This document shows, piece by piece, positions 1-9,068 of a stretch of 64,000 bases of DNA. The position numbers and the translations under genes are program-made. The notes beneath the pieces were generated by a model. That model worked only from the letters and a program-made list of their open reading frames with translations, made no database searches and was not told the origin of the DNA. The stretch is from CALODL01 sp942492115 (lineage in GTDB: Bacteria; Planctomycetota; Phycisphaerae; UBA1845; CAIVHJ01): assembly GCA_942492115.1 (NCBI GenBank), contig CALODL010000011.1, positions 124,001-188,000 on the forward strand, read 5' to 3'. Each line of letters opens with the position of its first letter. Position 1 is the stretch's first letter.

Positions 1-561
1 CTCGAGTGTCGGCACGGTCACGACCTCGTACACGAATTCGTCCGTCGATCGCCGACACGCCCTCAATCCGTCGCGTAGTTCGTCGCGGTCATAGGCATCG
101 ATGCCGTCGACGATGAGGACCTCGAAGTACGGCTTGCCGTCGCGTTGGGAGGGCTCGCGGACATGGCTGCGATGGTCGCGATGGTGGCCTGCTCGGCGGA
201 TGGCGTCGTCCACGTCGGATGGCTCGCGGACCCTGTATACATCGCCCACAAGTTGCCGCGCGAGTTCCCGCGACTCGCTGGCCAGATCGGCGTAAGCACC
301 CCGTTCGAGCAGATCTCCGAGATGAGCTACCAGTTCCGCGCCCGGGAACGCCCAGTAGGTCTCGAATACCCGCAAGTGTCCGAGGCATTCATCGACCTGG
401 GCTCGAGGTTCAGCGAGGTCGCGGTTGGCCCGTGCGAACTCGTTGAGCCACGTCGCACGCAGCTGAAGATCGTTCCACGTGTCCATCCGCAACTGCGGTA
501 CGGTGTACGGTCCCCATGAGGCGCCGCCCGCATGGGGGCTGGGTGGTTGCATGTCACTCAT
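1..561 (-). CDS. PLP-dependent Orn/Lys/Arg-type decarboxylase, N-terminal part (runs off window)
   Basis: The minus-strand frame opens with ATG at 561 (MSDMQPPSP...) and stays open for 187 codons to base 1, so only the N-terminus is present. The ATG overlaps the TGA of the upstream C-N hydrolase (ATGA, 558-561), which suggests translational coupling. The segment KPYFEVLIVDGIDAYDRDEL followed by DEFVYEVVTVPTLE resembles the receiver-like N-terminal wing of large biodegradative arginine/ornithine/lysine decarboxylases. The PLP lysine lies outside the window, so the substrate cannot be read. An amino acid decarboxylase fits the neighbouring amidase, aminotransferase and semialdehyde dehydrogenase as the entry step of amine catabolism. 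The family call is from motif recognition only. Confidence 0.6.
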   Translation of the reverse strand, partial: MSDMQPPSPHAGGASWGPYTVPQLRMDTWNDLQLRATWLNEFARANRDLAEPRAQVDECLGHLRVFETYWAFPGAELVAHLGDLLERGAYADLASESRELARQLVGDVYRVREPSDVDDAIRRAGHHRDHRSHVREPSQRDGKPYFEVLIVDGIDAYDRDELRDGLRACRRSTDEFVYEVVTVPTLE

Positions 562-1520
562 GATCCACCTGTCTTCGGAGGTGTGTCCAGGCTGTTTGCG
601 GCGGCGGGAAGTGCGGCTGACATTGTTGCGTCATCTGCGGCAGATTCGGATGACATACCGGCCTTCGATCCGCGCGCCATTTTTTCGAGGGGGCCAAGTG
701 TATCGAGATAGGCCGCAACGCCCGATGTGCGATCGTAAACCTTGAACTCGACCAGGCGGTCTCGAAAGCTCTTCAGTGGTTGGCCGAGACCCTTCAGCCC
801 CACTTCACGCGATCGGCGGACGCGATCGAGATCAACCTCGATCGGCAGGCTCTCCTCGTTGGTTCCTGCCTGGTACAGCACATCGCCCGTCGGCGAAACC
901 AGGATCGACCGACCATTGCCCCCATCGCCGATGCCATTGATGTCTATGACGAAGCACTGATTCATCGCTGCCGTTGCCCGCACGATGCTGAGCTCGACAT
1001 CCCGGTCGATACTTGGCGTCAGCGTGGGGTGCAGGATGACCTCGGCGCCCATCGCTGCAAGGGTTCGCGTGGTCTCCGGAAACCACATGTCATAGCAGAT
1101 GCTGAGCCCGAAACGCCCCGCGTCCGGGATATCGAAGACACAGAATTCCGTGCCGGACTCGACGCCGGTCTCGTAGGGCATGAACGGAAACATCTTTCGA
1201 TACCGCGTGACCACGACCCCTTGCGGGTTGATCACTGGAGCCATGTTGAAAATCCCGTGGTCCGTTGTTTCATAGAGTGACCCGGGGATCAACCAGATCT
1301 GGTGCCTGGCGGCGAGTTCACAGTAGCGTTTTTCAGTATCGTTGGGCACGGGCATGGCGTTGCCGGTCCAGCCTCCGAACGTGGCCAGTTCGCTGGCCAA
1401 AACCATTTGCACCCACGGGTAGAGGTGCATGAGCATCTCGATCCGATCACAAATGTGGTCGAGGTTCGACTGACGCCCCGAAATATTGAGCTGGAGTCCG
1501 GCGATGGCAAATGGGCGCAT
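558..1520 (-). CDS. Carbon-nitrogen hydrolase (nitrilase superfamily amidase)
   Basis: A 320-residue single-domain nitrilase-fold amidohydrolase, normal length for the family. The catalytic triad is complete: Glu44 (ASELATFGG), Lys109 (TRYRKMFPF) and Cys142 (SICYDMWFPE). It would hydrolyse an amide or carbamoyl group in the cytoplasm. Given a decarboxylase downstream and GABA-type enzymes upstream, an N-carbamoylputrescine or gamma-glutamyl-amine type substrate is plausible, but this is inferred from context. AAGGAG lies about 11 nt upstream of the ATG. The gene follows the aminotransferase by 15 bases and overlaps the decarboxylase start by four, so the set is probably one operon. Confidence 0.85.
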   Translation of the reverse strand: MRPFAIAGLQLNISGRQSNLDHICDRIEMLMHLYPWVQMVLASELATFGGWTGNAMPVPNDTEKRYCELAARHQIWLIPGSLYETTDHGIFNMAPVINPQGVVVTRYRKMFPFMPYETGVESGTEFCVFDIPDAGRFGLSICYDMWFPETTRTLAAMGAEVILHPTLTPSIDRDVELSIVRATAAMNQCFVIDINGIGDGGNGRSILVSPTGDVLYQAGTNEESLPIEVDLDRVRRSREVGLKGLGQPLKSFRDRLVEFKVYDRTSGVAAYLDTLGPLEKMARGSKAGMSSESAADDATMSAALPAAANSLDTPPKTGGS

Positions 1521-1535
1521 TGAATACGTGCTCCT

Positions 1536-2852
1536 TCAGGTGGCTGTCGAAGAGGGCTGGGAGACGAAGGACACGACCGCATTCTCGAGTATGTCGAGGC
1601 CGCGATTCAGATCATCGTCGGTAATGGTGATGGGCGCCAGAATCCTGATCGCGTTGCCATACACGCCGGCTGGAATGATGAGCAGGCCGTGCCGGCTGCA
1701 TTCGGCAATGATTCGCGCCACGAGGGCGGTCGCCGGCCGCGCGGGGTCACCGGCTTCGCACAGTTCGAGGGCCATCATCGCGCCGAGGCCGCGGACATCT
1801 GTCACCTCCGGGACGCGTGCCGCGATCGAGTTGAATCGATCGCGGATCACATCACCGCAGTGCTGCGCCCGTGCGTTGAGTTGCAAGCTGTCCATGCGTG
1901 CGATGTTTGCCAATGCTGCGGCGCACGCAACCGGGTTACCACCATAGGTTCCGCCGAGCGTGCCCGGTGTTACTTTGTCCATGACATGGCCGGAACCGAT
2001 CACACCGGAAATCGGGAGCCCGCCGCCCATGGACTTGGCCCACGTGGACAAGTCAGGCGTAACCCCATAATGCTCAAAAGCTGCCCAGCGCCCGGTGCGG
2101 GCGAAGCCGGTCTGCACCTCGTCGATGATCAGCACGATGCCGTGCTCGTTGCAGATCTCGCGCAAGCCTTCGACATACGCTTTCGGGGCGACATGGAATC
2201 CGCCCTCGCCTTGAACGAGTTCGATGATGATCGCGGCGACATCCTCGTGGGAAACTCGATCCAGAAAAGCGTTGCGCAGACGCGCGAGCTCTCGGGCGAC
2301 CACTTCCGCTTCGCTCGGGCCGCTGCGCGATCTCACGACCGGGTAGGGCAGGCGGTAGACCTCCGGTGCAAATGGGCCACATCCGACCTTGTAGCTGACT
2401 TTCGATGTCAGCGTCGTCGTCAGGAGCGTCCGACCATGAAATCCGCCCGTGAAGCAGATGAGCGCCCCGCGGCCCGTGGCCTGGCGGGCAATTTTGATCG
2501 CGTTCTCGACGGCCTCGGCGCCGCTGTTGACCAGCAGTGCCCGGGTGTTCGGCCCATGGGGGAACAGTTCGACGAGCCTCTCACACAGTTCAACGTACGG
2601 TTCATAGGTCGCGACATGGATGCTTGCATGCAGGAGTTTGCCAGCCTGCTCACGGATGGCCGCGACGACTTCGGGGTCACCGTGTCCGATGTTCATCACG
2701 CCGATCCCGCCGGCGAAATCGATGAACGTGCGTCCGTCGGCGTCCTGGATGGTTGCGCCGCTGGCCGTGACCGCGGTCATGTCCGACAGTCGTCCGACGC
2801 CGCGGCAGACCACGCGGTCCCGGCGCTTGATCAGATCGTCACTACACGACAT
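1536..2852 (-). CDS. gabT: Class III aminotransferase, 4-aminobutyrate (GABA) transaminase type
   Basis: A 438-residue PLP enzyme expected to move the amino group of GABA (or a related omega-amine) to 2-oxoglutarate, giving succinate semialdehyde. Visible class III signatures are the cofactor-pocket stretch NSGAEAVENAIKIAR, the ILIIDEVQTG-like segment (here VLIIDEVQTGFARTGRW) and the Schiff-base lysine in WAKSMGGGLPISG. I chose the ATG at 2852 (MSCSDDLIKRR) because GGAAGGAG sits just upstream; a longer in-frame extension has no such site. It lies 28 bases after the semialdehyde dehydrogenase stop, and that enzyme would consume its product. Substrate specificity among omega-aminotransferases is not settled by sequence alone. 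Confidence 0.85.
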   Translation of the reverse strand: MSCSDDLIKRRDRVVCRGVGRLSDMTAVTASGATIQDADGRTFIDFAGGIGVMNIGHGDPEVVAAIREQAGKLLHASIHVATYEPYVELCERLVELFPHGPNTRALLVNSGAEAVENAIKIARQATGRGALICFTGGFHGRTLLTTTLTSKVSYKVGCGPFAPEVYRLPYPVVRSRSGPSEAEVVARELARLRNAFLDRVSHEDVAAIIIELVQGEGGFHVAPKAYVEGLREICNEHGIVLIIDEVQTGFARTGRWAAFEHYGVTPDLSTWAKSMGGGLPISGVIGSGHVMDKVTPGTLGGTYGGNPVACAAALANIARMDSLQLNARAQHCGDVIRDRFNSIAARVPEVTDVRGLGAMMALELCEAGDPARPATALVARIIAECSRHGLLIIPAGVYGNAIRILAPITITDDDLNRGLDILENAVVSFVSQPSSTAT

Positions 2853-2880
2853 ACGTGCTCCTTCCACGCGGCCCGTGTGG

Positions 2881-4320
2881 TTACAGGCGCCACGAGACGT
2901 ACTTGATCTCGGTGTACTCGTCCATTGCGTAGCGTCCACCCTCGCGGCCGAAGCCTGAATGCTTCATCCCGCCAAATGGCGCCTGGGCTGTCGAGGGTCC
3001 GCCGTCGTTGGCTCCGACAATGCCGTACTCCAACGCCTCGGCCACGCGCATGAGCCGCGAGGCATCGCGGGTGAAGAAGTACGCAGCGAGCCCGTACTCG
3101 GACGCGTTGGCGAGTTCCAGAACCTCCGCTTCATCGCCAAAGCTGGCGACGGGGGCGACAGGTCCGAATGTTTCTTCGTGGCACAGACGCATCTCGGGTG
3201 TCATGCCGCTGATCAGCGTGGGGGCGTAGAAGCGATCCGCGAGTCCATCGACCTGGATGCGGTCTCCACCGGTTTGTATCTTCCCGCCCAGTGCCCGGGC
3301 GTCTTCGACATGCTCTTCGACTTTCTCGACCGCCGCATCATTGATGAGCGGCCCGATGTGAACGCCTTCACGAAGCCCGTCGCCGATGACGAGGTCGCGG
3401 ATCGCCGCACTGAAACGCGCGGTGAACTCATCATGGATGCCGCGTTGTGCGTAGAACCGATTTGCGCAGATGCAGGTCTGGCCGGCGTTGCGGAACTTGC
3501 ACGCCACGGCTGCGGCAACCGCCCGGTCCAGGTCGGCATCATCGAATACGATGAACGGAGCGTGGCCACCGAGTTCGAGGGAGAGCCTCAGCAGGTTTTG
3601 TGCCGCCTTGGCCATCAGCACGCGCCCGACCTCGGTGGAGCCGGTGAACGACAGTTTGCGAACCCGGTCGTCTGCCAGCAGAACATCTCCGATGATGGCA
3701 GCCTTGCCAGTGACGATATTGACGACGCCGGGGGGTATCCCTGCCTCGCACGCCAGCTGACCGATCGCCAGCGCCGACAAGGGAGTGACCTCTGCCGGTT
3801 TGATGACCACCGTGCACCCCGCGGCCAGCGCTGGACCGAGTTTCCGTGTGATCATTGCTGCAGGGAAATTCCAGGGCGTGATGATGGCGGTGACGCCCAC
3901 GGGCTGCCGCAGGACGAGAATACGTTTGTCGGCGGCCGAGGCCGGCACGATATCGCCGTTGAGCCGCGCGCCCTCTTCTGCAGCGCCTTCCAGGAACGAG
4001 GCGGCGTATGCGATTTCTCCCTTGGCCTCGGCGAGCGGCTTGCCTTGCTCCTGAGTCATGAGGCGTGCAAGCGAGTCGACGTCTCTCCGCATCAGGTCGG
4101 CCAGCCGGGAAAGCATGGCTCCGCGCTCCGCCGCAGTTCTTGCTGCCCAGCCTGTCCGAGCGCGCCAAGCCGCATCGATTGCAGACGTGACTTCCGCGGG
4201 CCCGACGCGGGGGACCGATCCCACGACGTCGTTGTTGGCCGGGTTGGTCACCTGCAGTCGTGTTCCGTCCTGCGCTCCCACCCATTCGCCACCGATTAGA
4301 TTTCCGGTCTGCTTCGTCAT
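2881..4320 (-). CDS. gabD: NAD(P)-dependent succinate-semialdehyde dehydrogenase
   Basis: A 479-residue aldehyde dehydrogenase, standard length. It oxidises succinate semialdehyde to succinate for the TCA cycle. The cofactor motif SFTGSTEVGR, general base Glu249 (LELGGHAPF) and nucleophile Cys283 (GQTCICANRF) are all intact. The ending FGGMKHSGFGREGG...YTEIKYVSW is typical of GabD-type enzymes. GGGGAAGCC precedes the ATG. It is the first gene of the minus-strand cluster with gabT, so the pair performs the last two steps of GABA breakdown. A related glutarate- or other semialdehyde specificity cannot be excluded. Confidence 0.9.
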   Translation of the reverse strand: MTKQTGNLIGGEWVGAQDGTRLQVTNPANNDVVGSVPRVGPAEVTSAIDAAWRARTGWAARTAAERGAMLSRLADLMRRDVDSLARLMTQEQGKPLAEAKGEIAYAASFLEGAAEEGARLNGDIVPASAADKRILVLRQPVGVTAIITPWNFPAAMITRKLGPALAAGCTVVIKPAEVTPLSALAIGQLACEAGIPPGVVNIVTGKAAIIGDVLLADDRVRKLSFTGSTEVGRVLMAKAAQNLLRLSLELGGHAPFIVFDDADLDRAVAAAVACKFRNAGQTCICANRFYAQRGIHDEFTARFSAAIRDLVIGDGLREGVHIGPLINDAAVEKVEEHVEDARALGGKIQTGGDRIQVDGLADRFYAPTLISGMTPEMRLCHEETFGPVAPVASFGDEAEVLELANASEYGLAAYFFTRDASRLMRVAEALEYGIVGANDGGPSTAQAPFGGMKHSGFGREGGRYAMDEYTEIKYVSWRL

Positions 4321-4378
4321 CTGGCTTCCCCGCAGTCCACGGCGCCGCAGCGCGTCAAATGGTCATCATCCGCACACG

Positions 4379-4405
4379 AGTATATACCCTGCGGTTGATT
4401 ACCGC
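4379..4405 (-). promoter_or_regulatory. Possible -10 element and inverted repeat upstream of gabD cluster
   Basis: In the 190-base gap upstream of gabD, the minus strand carries TATACT (4379-4384), like a -10 hexamer. It lies next to an inverted repeat with arms GCGGT and ACCGC around a 5-nt spacer (4391-4405). I see no good -35. A repressor or activator site for the amine-catabolic operon is possible but unproven. Confidence 0.3.
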
Positions 4406-4510
4406 ACGTCCCGCTCGCAAACACGCGATTCGATGCAGCGTGCAGTCGACCATGGGCGTCGCGGTGCACGGCGTGTGCGGCAACGTGTAGATTCAGGCGG
4501 CGGGCGCCGT

Positions 4511-6850
4511 TCAGTCAAGCTTGATCGTCACGGCATTGAGCGTCCCGTTGAATACGAACGGCAAGTCGTACACCTCGGCGATCGGCGTGCCGGTGTCGAA
4601 GCCGATGTCCAGGGTTTCGTCGAGTGTGACGCGGTTGGGGATACTCTTCTCGACCCGCCCCTGGCCGACCTGCTTGTCGTTCGCGTAGAGCGTGACCTCG
4701 GCACCTGCGAACGGTTTGTCCGCATCCGTCTTGTAGACGGCCTTGAGCGTGACGGCACCGGTTGGCAGTGGTTGGTTGGAGACGATGTTGAAACGCTCCA
4801 CGCCGACGAGGTTGTAGTGGTACACCAGTTTGCCGTCCTGGGCGAACAGCGCGTAGCCGCCAAAACGCCCGCCCTGCGTCAGCAGCACACCCTCCGCGCC
4901 GCCCTCGGGCACGACCACGTCGGCGGTGATGGTGTGGTTCTTGTGCTTGAGGTCCGGAGAGGCCCCCTCGGGCAGGCGCAGCAGGTTCGGATAGGTGAAC
5001 GACGTGCGGCCCTGCGTCAGACTCGGCCGGTTGTCGACGTTCAGCCGTGCCGTCTTGCGGTCGTCGAGTGGCAGCACGTTGTACCGGGCTGCTTCGGCGA
5101 AGAACAGTTTGACCAACTCCGCGAGCTTCTCGGGCTCCTGTGTGGCCAGATCGTTAGCCTGGCTGAAATCCTCATCGACATGGTACAGCTCCCAGGGCAT
5201 GTCAAGCAGGTCGGCGGGCGGGTTCTCGCTGAGCCACGGTACGCCGCGGATGGCACTGGCCATCCACCCGTCATGGTAGATGCCCTGGTTGCCGAGCATC
5301 TCGAAGTACTGCGTCGTGCGGCGGTCCTCGGCCCCGGCATCATCGAACGTGTAGACCATGCTGATGCCCTCGATCGGTTTCTGGGCCACGCCGTTGAACT
5401 GGGCCGGCGCCTCGACGCCGACGACTTCAAGAATCGTGGGCGCGATGTCGATCACATGATGGAACTGGTCGCGGATTTCGCCGCGGGCCTTGATGCCACG
5501 CGGCCACGACACGGCCATGCCGTTGCGCGTCCCACCGAAGTGGCTGGCAATCTGTTTGGTCCACTGAAACGGTGTGTCCATGGCGTGGGCCCAGGCAGCA
5601 GGAAAGTGGTTGTAGTGCTTGTCGCTTCCGAGGGTGTCGATGGCGGCCAGCTTGGTCGCCAGTGGCTCGGGAATGGCGTTGAAGAAGGTCATCTCGTTGA
5701 GCAGCCCGTTCAATCCACCTTCGGCGCTGGAGCCGTTGTCCCCGGCCATGTAGATGACCAGAGTATTGTCCAATTCACCCAGAGCTTCGACGGTGTCGAT
5801 CAATCTGCCGACTTCATGATCGGTGTGGGCCGTGAAGGCGGCGAACACTTCCATCATGCGGGCATACACACGCTGCTGGTCTGCAGGCAGCGAATCCCAT
5901 GCGGGCAATGAATCGGGACGCGGCGTCAGCGTGGCGCTGCCGGGAACAATGCCCAACTTCTTCTGCCGGGCGAACGTGTCCGCGCGGTAACGGTCCCATC
6001 CGCCGTCGAACTGGCCCTTGAATTTCTCGATCCATTCGACGGGCACCTGATGCGGTGCATGGGTGGCGCCGGTCGAGAAGTACACCAGGAAGGGCCTTTG
6101 AGGGGCGACTGCCTTACTGGCGCGCATCATGCGGATCGCACGATCCGCCAGGTCGGTCGTCAAGTGGTAGGGCGAACCGTCCTCGTTGGTCCGCGGCGGC
6201 TCCAGCCGTTTCCTGTTCTCCACCAGTGCCGGGTGGAATTGGTCGGTGTCACCGCCCACGAATCCGTAGAAATAATCGAAACCCAATCCGTCGGCCCAGC
6301 GATCGAACGGACCGACAATGCTGGTTTCCCAGTCGGGTACGTTGTGGTTCTTGCCGAACCAGGCGTTGCAGTAGCCGTATTCGCGCAGCACTTCGGCGAA
6401 GGTGGCCGCCGTAGCGGGAATGATACCGGAATACCCGGGAAAGCCGGTGCCCGCTTCGCCGATCACGCCGCTGCCGACGGAGTGATGATTACGACCGGTC
6501 AACAGCGCTGCCCGTGTCGGGGAGCACAGCGCGGTGGTGTGGAACCGCGTGTAACTGAGGCCGCTGGCGGCCACGCGATCCAGTGTCGGTGTGGGGATCC
6601 CGCCACCAAACGTGCCCATCTGGCCAAAGCCACAATCGTCGATGAGGACGATGAGGATGTTCGGGGGGGCCTCGAGCCCGAAGGTTGCTGGGACCTTCAG
6701 CTCCGGCTTCACCGGCTCAGAGTCTTCGTAGGTCAGGCCGATTCTTCCCTGGAAGGGCCTGCCGGCACGCGGCAATACTTCTTCGGCGTGCGTGGCCACC
6801 GTCGAGAACACGACAAGAACAGCGAGCAGGGTGCAGGACTGAATGCGCAT
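4511..6850 (-). CDS. Secreted FGly-type arylsulfatase with C-terminal LamG-like domain
   Basis: A 779-residue sulfatase from ATG 6850, which has a near-perfect AGGAGGT site eight bases upstream; the frame is open further upstream but that extension looks non-coding. The N-terminus (MRIQSCTLLAVLVVF...THA) is a Sec signal peptide. Metal-binding Asp71-Asp72 (LIDDCGFG) and the sulfatase signature CSPTRAALLTGR, with Cys109 as the residue converted to formylglycine, are intact. An anaerobic or SUMF-type maturase elsewhere must activate it. The last ~180 residues (LLTQGGRFGGYALF...) form a LamG-like beta-sandwich as in large arylsulfatases of this class. It should desulfate an aryl or glycan sulfate in the periplasm or outside. 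It stands alone, and no maturase is visible in the window. Confidence 0.92.
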   Translation of the reverse strand: MRIQSCTLLAVLVVFSTVATHAEEVLPRAGRPFQGRIGLTYEDSEPVKPELKVPATFGLEAPPNILIVLIDDCGFGQMGTFGGGIPTPTLDRVAASGLSYTRFHTTALCSPTRAALLTGRNHHSVGSGVIGEAGTGFPGYSGIIPATAATFAEVLREYGYCNAWFGKNHNVPDWETSIVGPFDRWADGLGFDYFYGFVGGDTDQFHPALVENRKRLEPPRTNEDGSPYHLTTDLADRAIRMMRASKAVAPQRPFLVYFSTGATHAPHQVPVEWIEKFKGQFDGGWDRYRADTFARQKKLGIVPGSATLTPRPDSLPAWDSLPADQQRVYARMMEVFAAFTAHTDHEVGRLIDTVEALGELDNTLVIYMAGDNGSSAEGGLNGLLNEMTFFNAIPEPLATKLAAIDTLGSDKHYNHFPAAWAHAMDTPFQWTKQIASHFGGTRNGMAVSWPRGIKARGEIRDQFHHVIDIAPTILEVVGVEAPAQFNGVAQKPIEGISMVYTFDDAGAEDRRTTQYFEMLGNQGIYHDGWMASAIRGVPWLSENPPADLLDMPWELYHVDEDFSQANDLATQEPEKLAELVKLFFAEAARYNVLPLDDRKTARLNVDNRPSLTQGRTSFTYPNLLRLPEGASPDLKHKNHTITADVVVPEGGAEGVLLTQGGRFGGYALFAQDGKLVYHYNLVGVERFNIVSNQPLPTGAVTLKAVYKTDADKPFAGAEVTLYANDKQVGQGRVEKSIPNRVTLDETLDIGFDTGTPIAEVYDLPFVFNGTLNAVTIKLD

Positions 6851-7364
6851 GAATAACCTCCTGATGGATGCAGGGAGCAGCAAAGACAACATCGGAATGG
6901 CCGCTTCGCGGTGAATCATACCAGAGAGGCCTGGAGGCGTGTCAAAGAAGGCTGCATCATTCCTCCGGTTGGTCAGCTTACGGGCGGAAGCGGGCGGATC
7001 GAGCCAGAGGCGGTGCCCGGTGCCGGCATGTGGCCCGTTCTGATGGGATCGCGCGGCCGCATCAAGTCGGCGGCTTGTCCGGAACTCACCGCCGCACCGC
7101 CCACGTGCCCGCGCACACGTCGTGCCCAAACCCGCAGGGCGATCCACACGTAGAGCGGCAACATGACAATCGAGCTGGCACGATTGAGTTTGGAATTCGC
7201 GTTGATGCGCTCAGGCGGCGTGCCTTCGTGGCAGCCCCGTATGGGTGTTCGCTATCCATGGCCCTTTCACCTATGCTGATGTGGCCCTCAGCTAAGGCCC
7301 GATGCTGTTTCGGGCCAACTCATCTCGCGGGCATCTCCCCTGATCGCTATCGGAGCTTCAAAGA
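6851..7364. other. Intergenic region, no supported gene
   Basis: This 514-base gap lies between the divergent sulfatase and the propeller lipoprotein and should hold both promoters. Short frames exist on both strands (for example a minus-strand one at 6973-7164 with a hydrophobic first ten residues), but none has a ribosome site or recognisable content. I see no RNA gene. Confidence 0.4.
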
Positions 7365-9068
7365 ATGTCAATGCACCCGAGGAACATGATGCGGTTTTGT
7401 CTGGGATCGGCCATTGGGCTGATTTCGTTGTTTGTGGGACAGGGCTGCGGAAGCAGGTCGACCGGCGATGCGTCTGACGAGCCGATCGAGATTCTCCAAA
7501 CCTGGAGCGAATACCAATCCGGGAATGCGGGGGAGGGGTTTCTCGCGAGGAACACTGAAGTTGCGGTGTCATCGCTGGCCAGGTGGGAAGCGAATGTCGG
7601 TCGCGTCGGCTTCAGTTCTCCCGTGATCGCGCCTGATGGCACGATCGTCGTCGGCAATCTGAGTGGGGAGCTGGTCGCGATTAACCCCGATGGCAGCGAG
7701 CGCTGGCGAACAAAACCTTTTAACAACTCGACCATCATGAGCACCCCCGCCATTTCCGCGAGTGGTCAAGTCTTTGCCGTCGTGACGCGCGTCGTGGAAT
7801 CGGAGCTGGAGTCGTTGCTAGTCATTGTCGGCGCCGACGGTGCGTTTTTGCAGTTCAGCCCCGCGATTGAATCAGGCAGAGTTACGACGGCGTCGCCGAG
7901 AATCTTTGGTGATCACGTGTTCCTTTACGTTCCCGCACAGCTGGCCGTGTACAACCTCTTTGGGGAGCTCGTGGACATCGGCGACAATTTCACCTGTGGC
8001 CAGACGGTTTGCGGCGGATCGCCAATTCTGGACTTCGTTACGAGTCTGCTTTCAACGATTGGCGGTGGAGTGCTTGAATGCACGTTGTTGCTGCCAATTT
8101 CCCCATCCGAGTGTTGGGACAATTTCGTTTTTGAGTTCGATGGGTCCGTCTCGAATAACTTGCCTCAACCAGATCCAACTGCCGTGATTTTTACCCATGA
8201 CGACGGTGGACCGATCATCGTCGCGCTCGGCAACCGCTGCATGACAGGTTACCGATTCAACGCGCCCAATCTCGAGGAGTTGTGGCAACAGCCAGTGTAC
8301 GGCGGGAACTGCGGTGACCGTCCTGTCCTGCATGGGTCGCCGGCCAATCTCGGTGGAGGCCTGTTGGTGATCGCGAGTGAGAAAGGCGAGGTCACGGCCT
8401 ACGATCCGCTCGACGGTACTGAGTTCTGGAAATACGAAACAAGCGAGGAAGTGCCGCCAGTTCAATCCCCGTTTGGCCCAATACCTCAAGATCCGCTTCC
8501 TGGCGTGCCGTTCCTCAGTACGCCTGCTTCATTTGTCCGGCCGATCTTTATTGTGGGATCGAACACCGTTCATCTTCTGGATAACAATGGTCAGCTGATG
8601 AAGGAACACGAGTTGCTGGGCCGAACACAGGCGTCTTTTGCTCTCTCGGCAAATCACGCTTACCTCGGCACATCGGTCGGGCTCTTTACGTTTGATTTCG
8701 ACATGAGTTCAGACTTCACGGTCGATGGCGAGGCGACTAGTTATGTTTCCACGCCCGCCGTCGGCGACGATGGCACGGTGTACGCGGTCACCAATAGCGG
8801 GACGCTTTCGCGTACAACCGACCAGCTCGTTGTCGGGACGGTCCAGTTCAGCTTTCAAACGGTGGTCTTCACCGAGCTGGACGATGGCGACGAGTTGCTT
8901 GCCGGCGATGACGCGGTCTTAGCGGCTGACGTTTTGTCGCAGTCGGCGGATGGCTTCGATGGGCAAACGACCTTCTCCTCGGACATCGACGGGGACTTGT
9001 GCCCGGTGCAGGCGCCGGCTCCGCATTCTCGTGCGCAGGACAGCTCATCACGCTCGGTCAGCACGTGA
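7365..9068 (+). CDS. Outer-surface lipoprotein with PQQ-like beta-propeller (N-terminal part of a frameshifted gene)
   Basis: This 567-codon frame starts with a hydrophobic signal (MMRFCLGSAIGLISLF) ending in VGQGC, a lipobox-like cleavage site. It continues with PQQ/WD-type blades such as SSPVIAPDGTIVVGNLSGEL, TPAISASGQVFAVV and STPAVGDDGTVYAVTNSGTL, so a single propeller displayed at the cell surface is likely. About 25 residues before the stop, it enters an Ig-like domain (TTFSSDIDGDL) and then loses frame near 8999. The rest of the domain continues in other frames (see next entry), so the stop at 9068 is not the natural end. Several ATGs lie within the first 25 bases (7365, 7371, 7386, 7389); the exact start is uncertain. 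Confidence 0.75.
   Translation: MSMHPRNMMRFCLGSAIGLISLFVGQGCGSRSTGDASDEPIEILQTWSEYQSGNAGEGFLARNTEVAVSSLARWEANVGRVGFSSPVIAPDGTIVVGNLSGELVAINPDGSERWRTKPFNNSTIMSTPAISASGQVFAVVTRVVESELESLLVIVGADGAFLQFSPAIESGRVTTASPRIFGDHVFLYVPAQLAVYNLFGELVDIGDNFTCGQTVCGGSPILDFVTSLLSTIGGGVLECTLLLPISPSECWDNFVFEFDGSVSNNLPQPDPTAVIFTHDDGGPIIVALGNRCMTGYRFNAPNLEELWQQPVYGGNCGDRPVLHGSPANLGGGLLVIASEKGEVTAYDPLDGTEFWKYETSEEVPPVQSPFGPIPQDPLPGVPFLSTPASFVRPIFIVGSNTVHLLDNNGQLMKEHELLGRTQASFALSANHAYLGTSVGLFTFDFDMSSDFTVDGEATSYVSTPAVGDDGTVYAVTNSGTLSRTTDQLVVGTVQFSFQTVVFTELDDGDELLAGDDAVLAADVLSQSADGFDGQTTFSSDIDGDLCPVQAPAPHSRAQDSSSRSVST

Noticed and set aside
1689..2906. 405-codon plus-strand open frame
   Set aside because: Antisense to the GABA aminotransferase, with no recognisable domain.
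4058..5911. Long plus-strand open frame opposite the sulfatase and gabD
   Set aside because: It covers two well-supported minus-strand genes with diagnostic catalytic motifs; its translation has no domains and reflects high GC content.
6973..7164. 63-codon minus-strand frame starting MLPLYVWIALRV
   Set aside because: Only the first ten residues are hydrophobic; the rest is low-complexity and there is no ribosome site.
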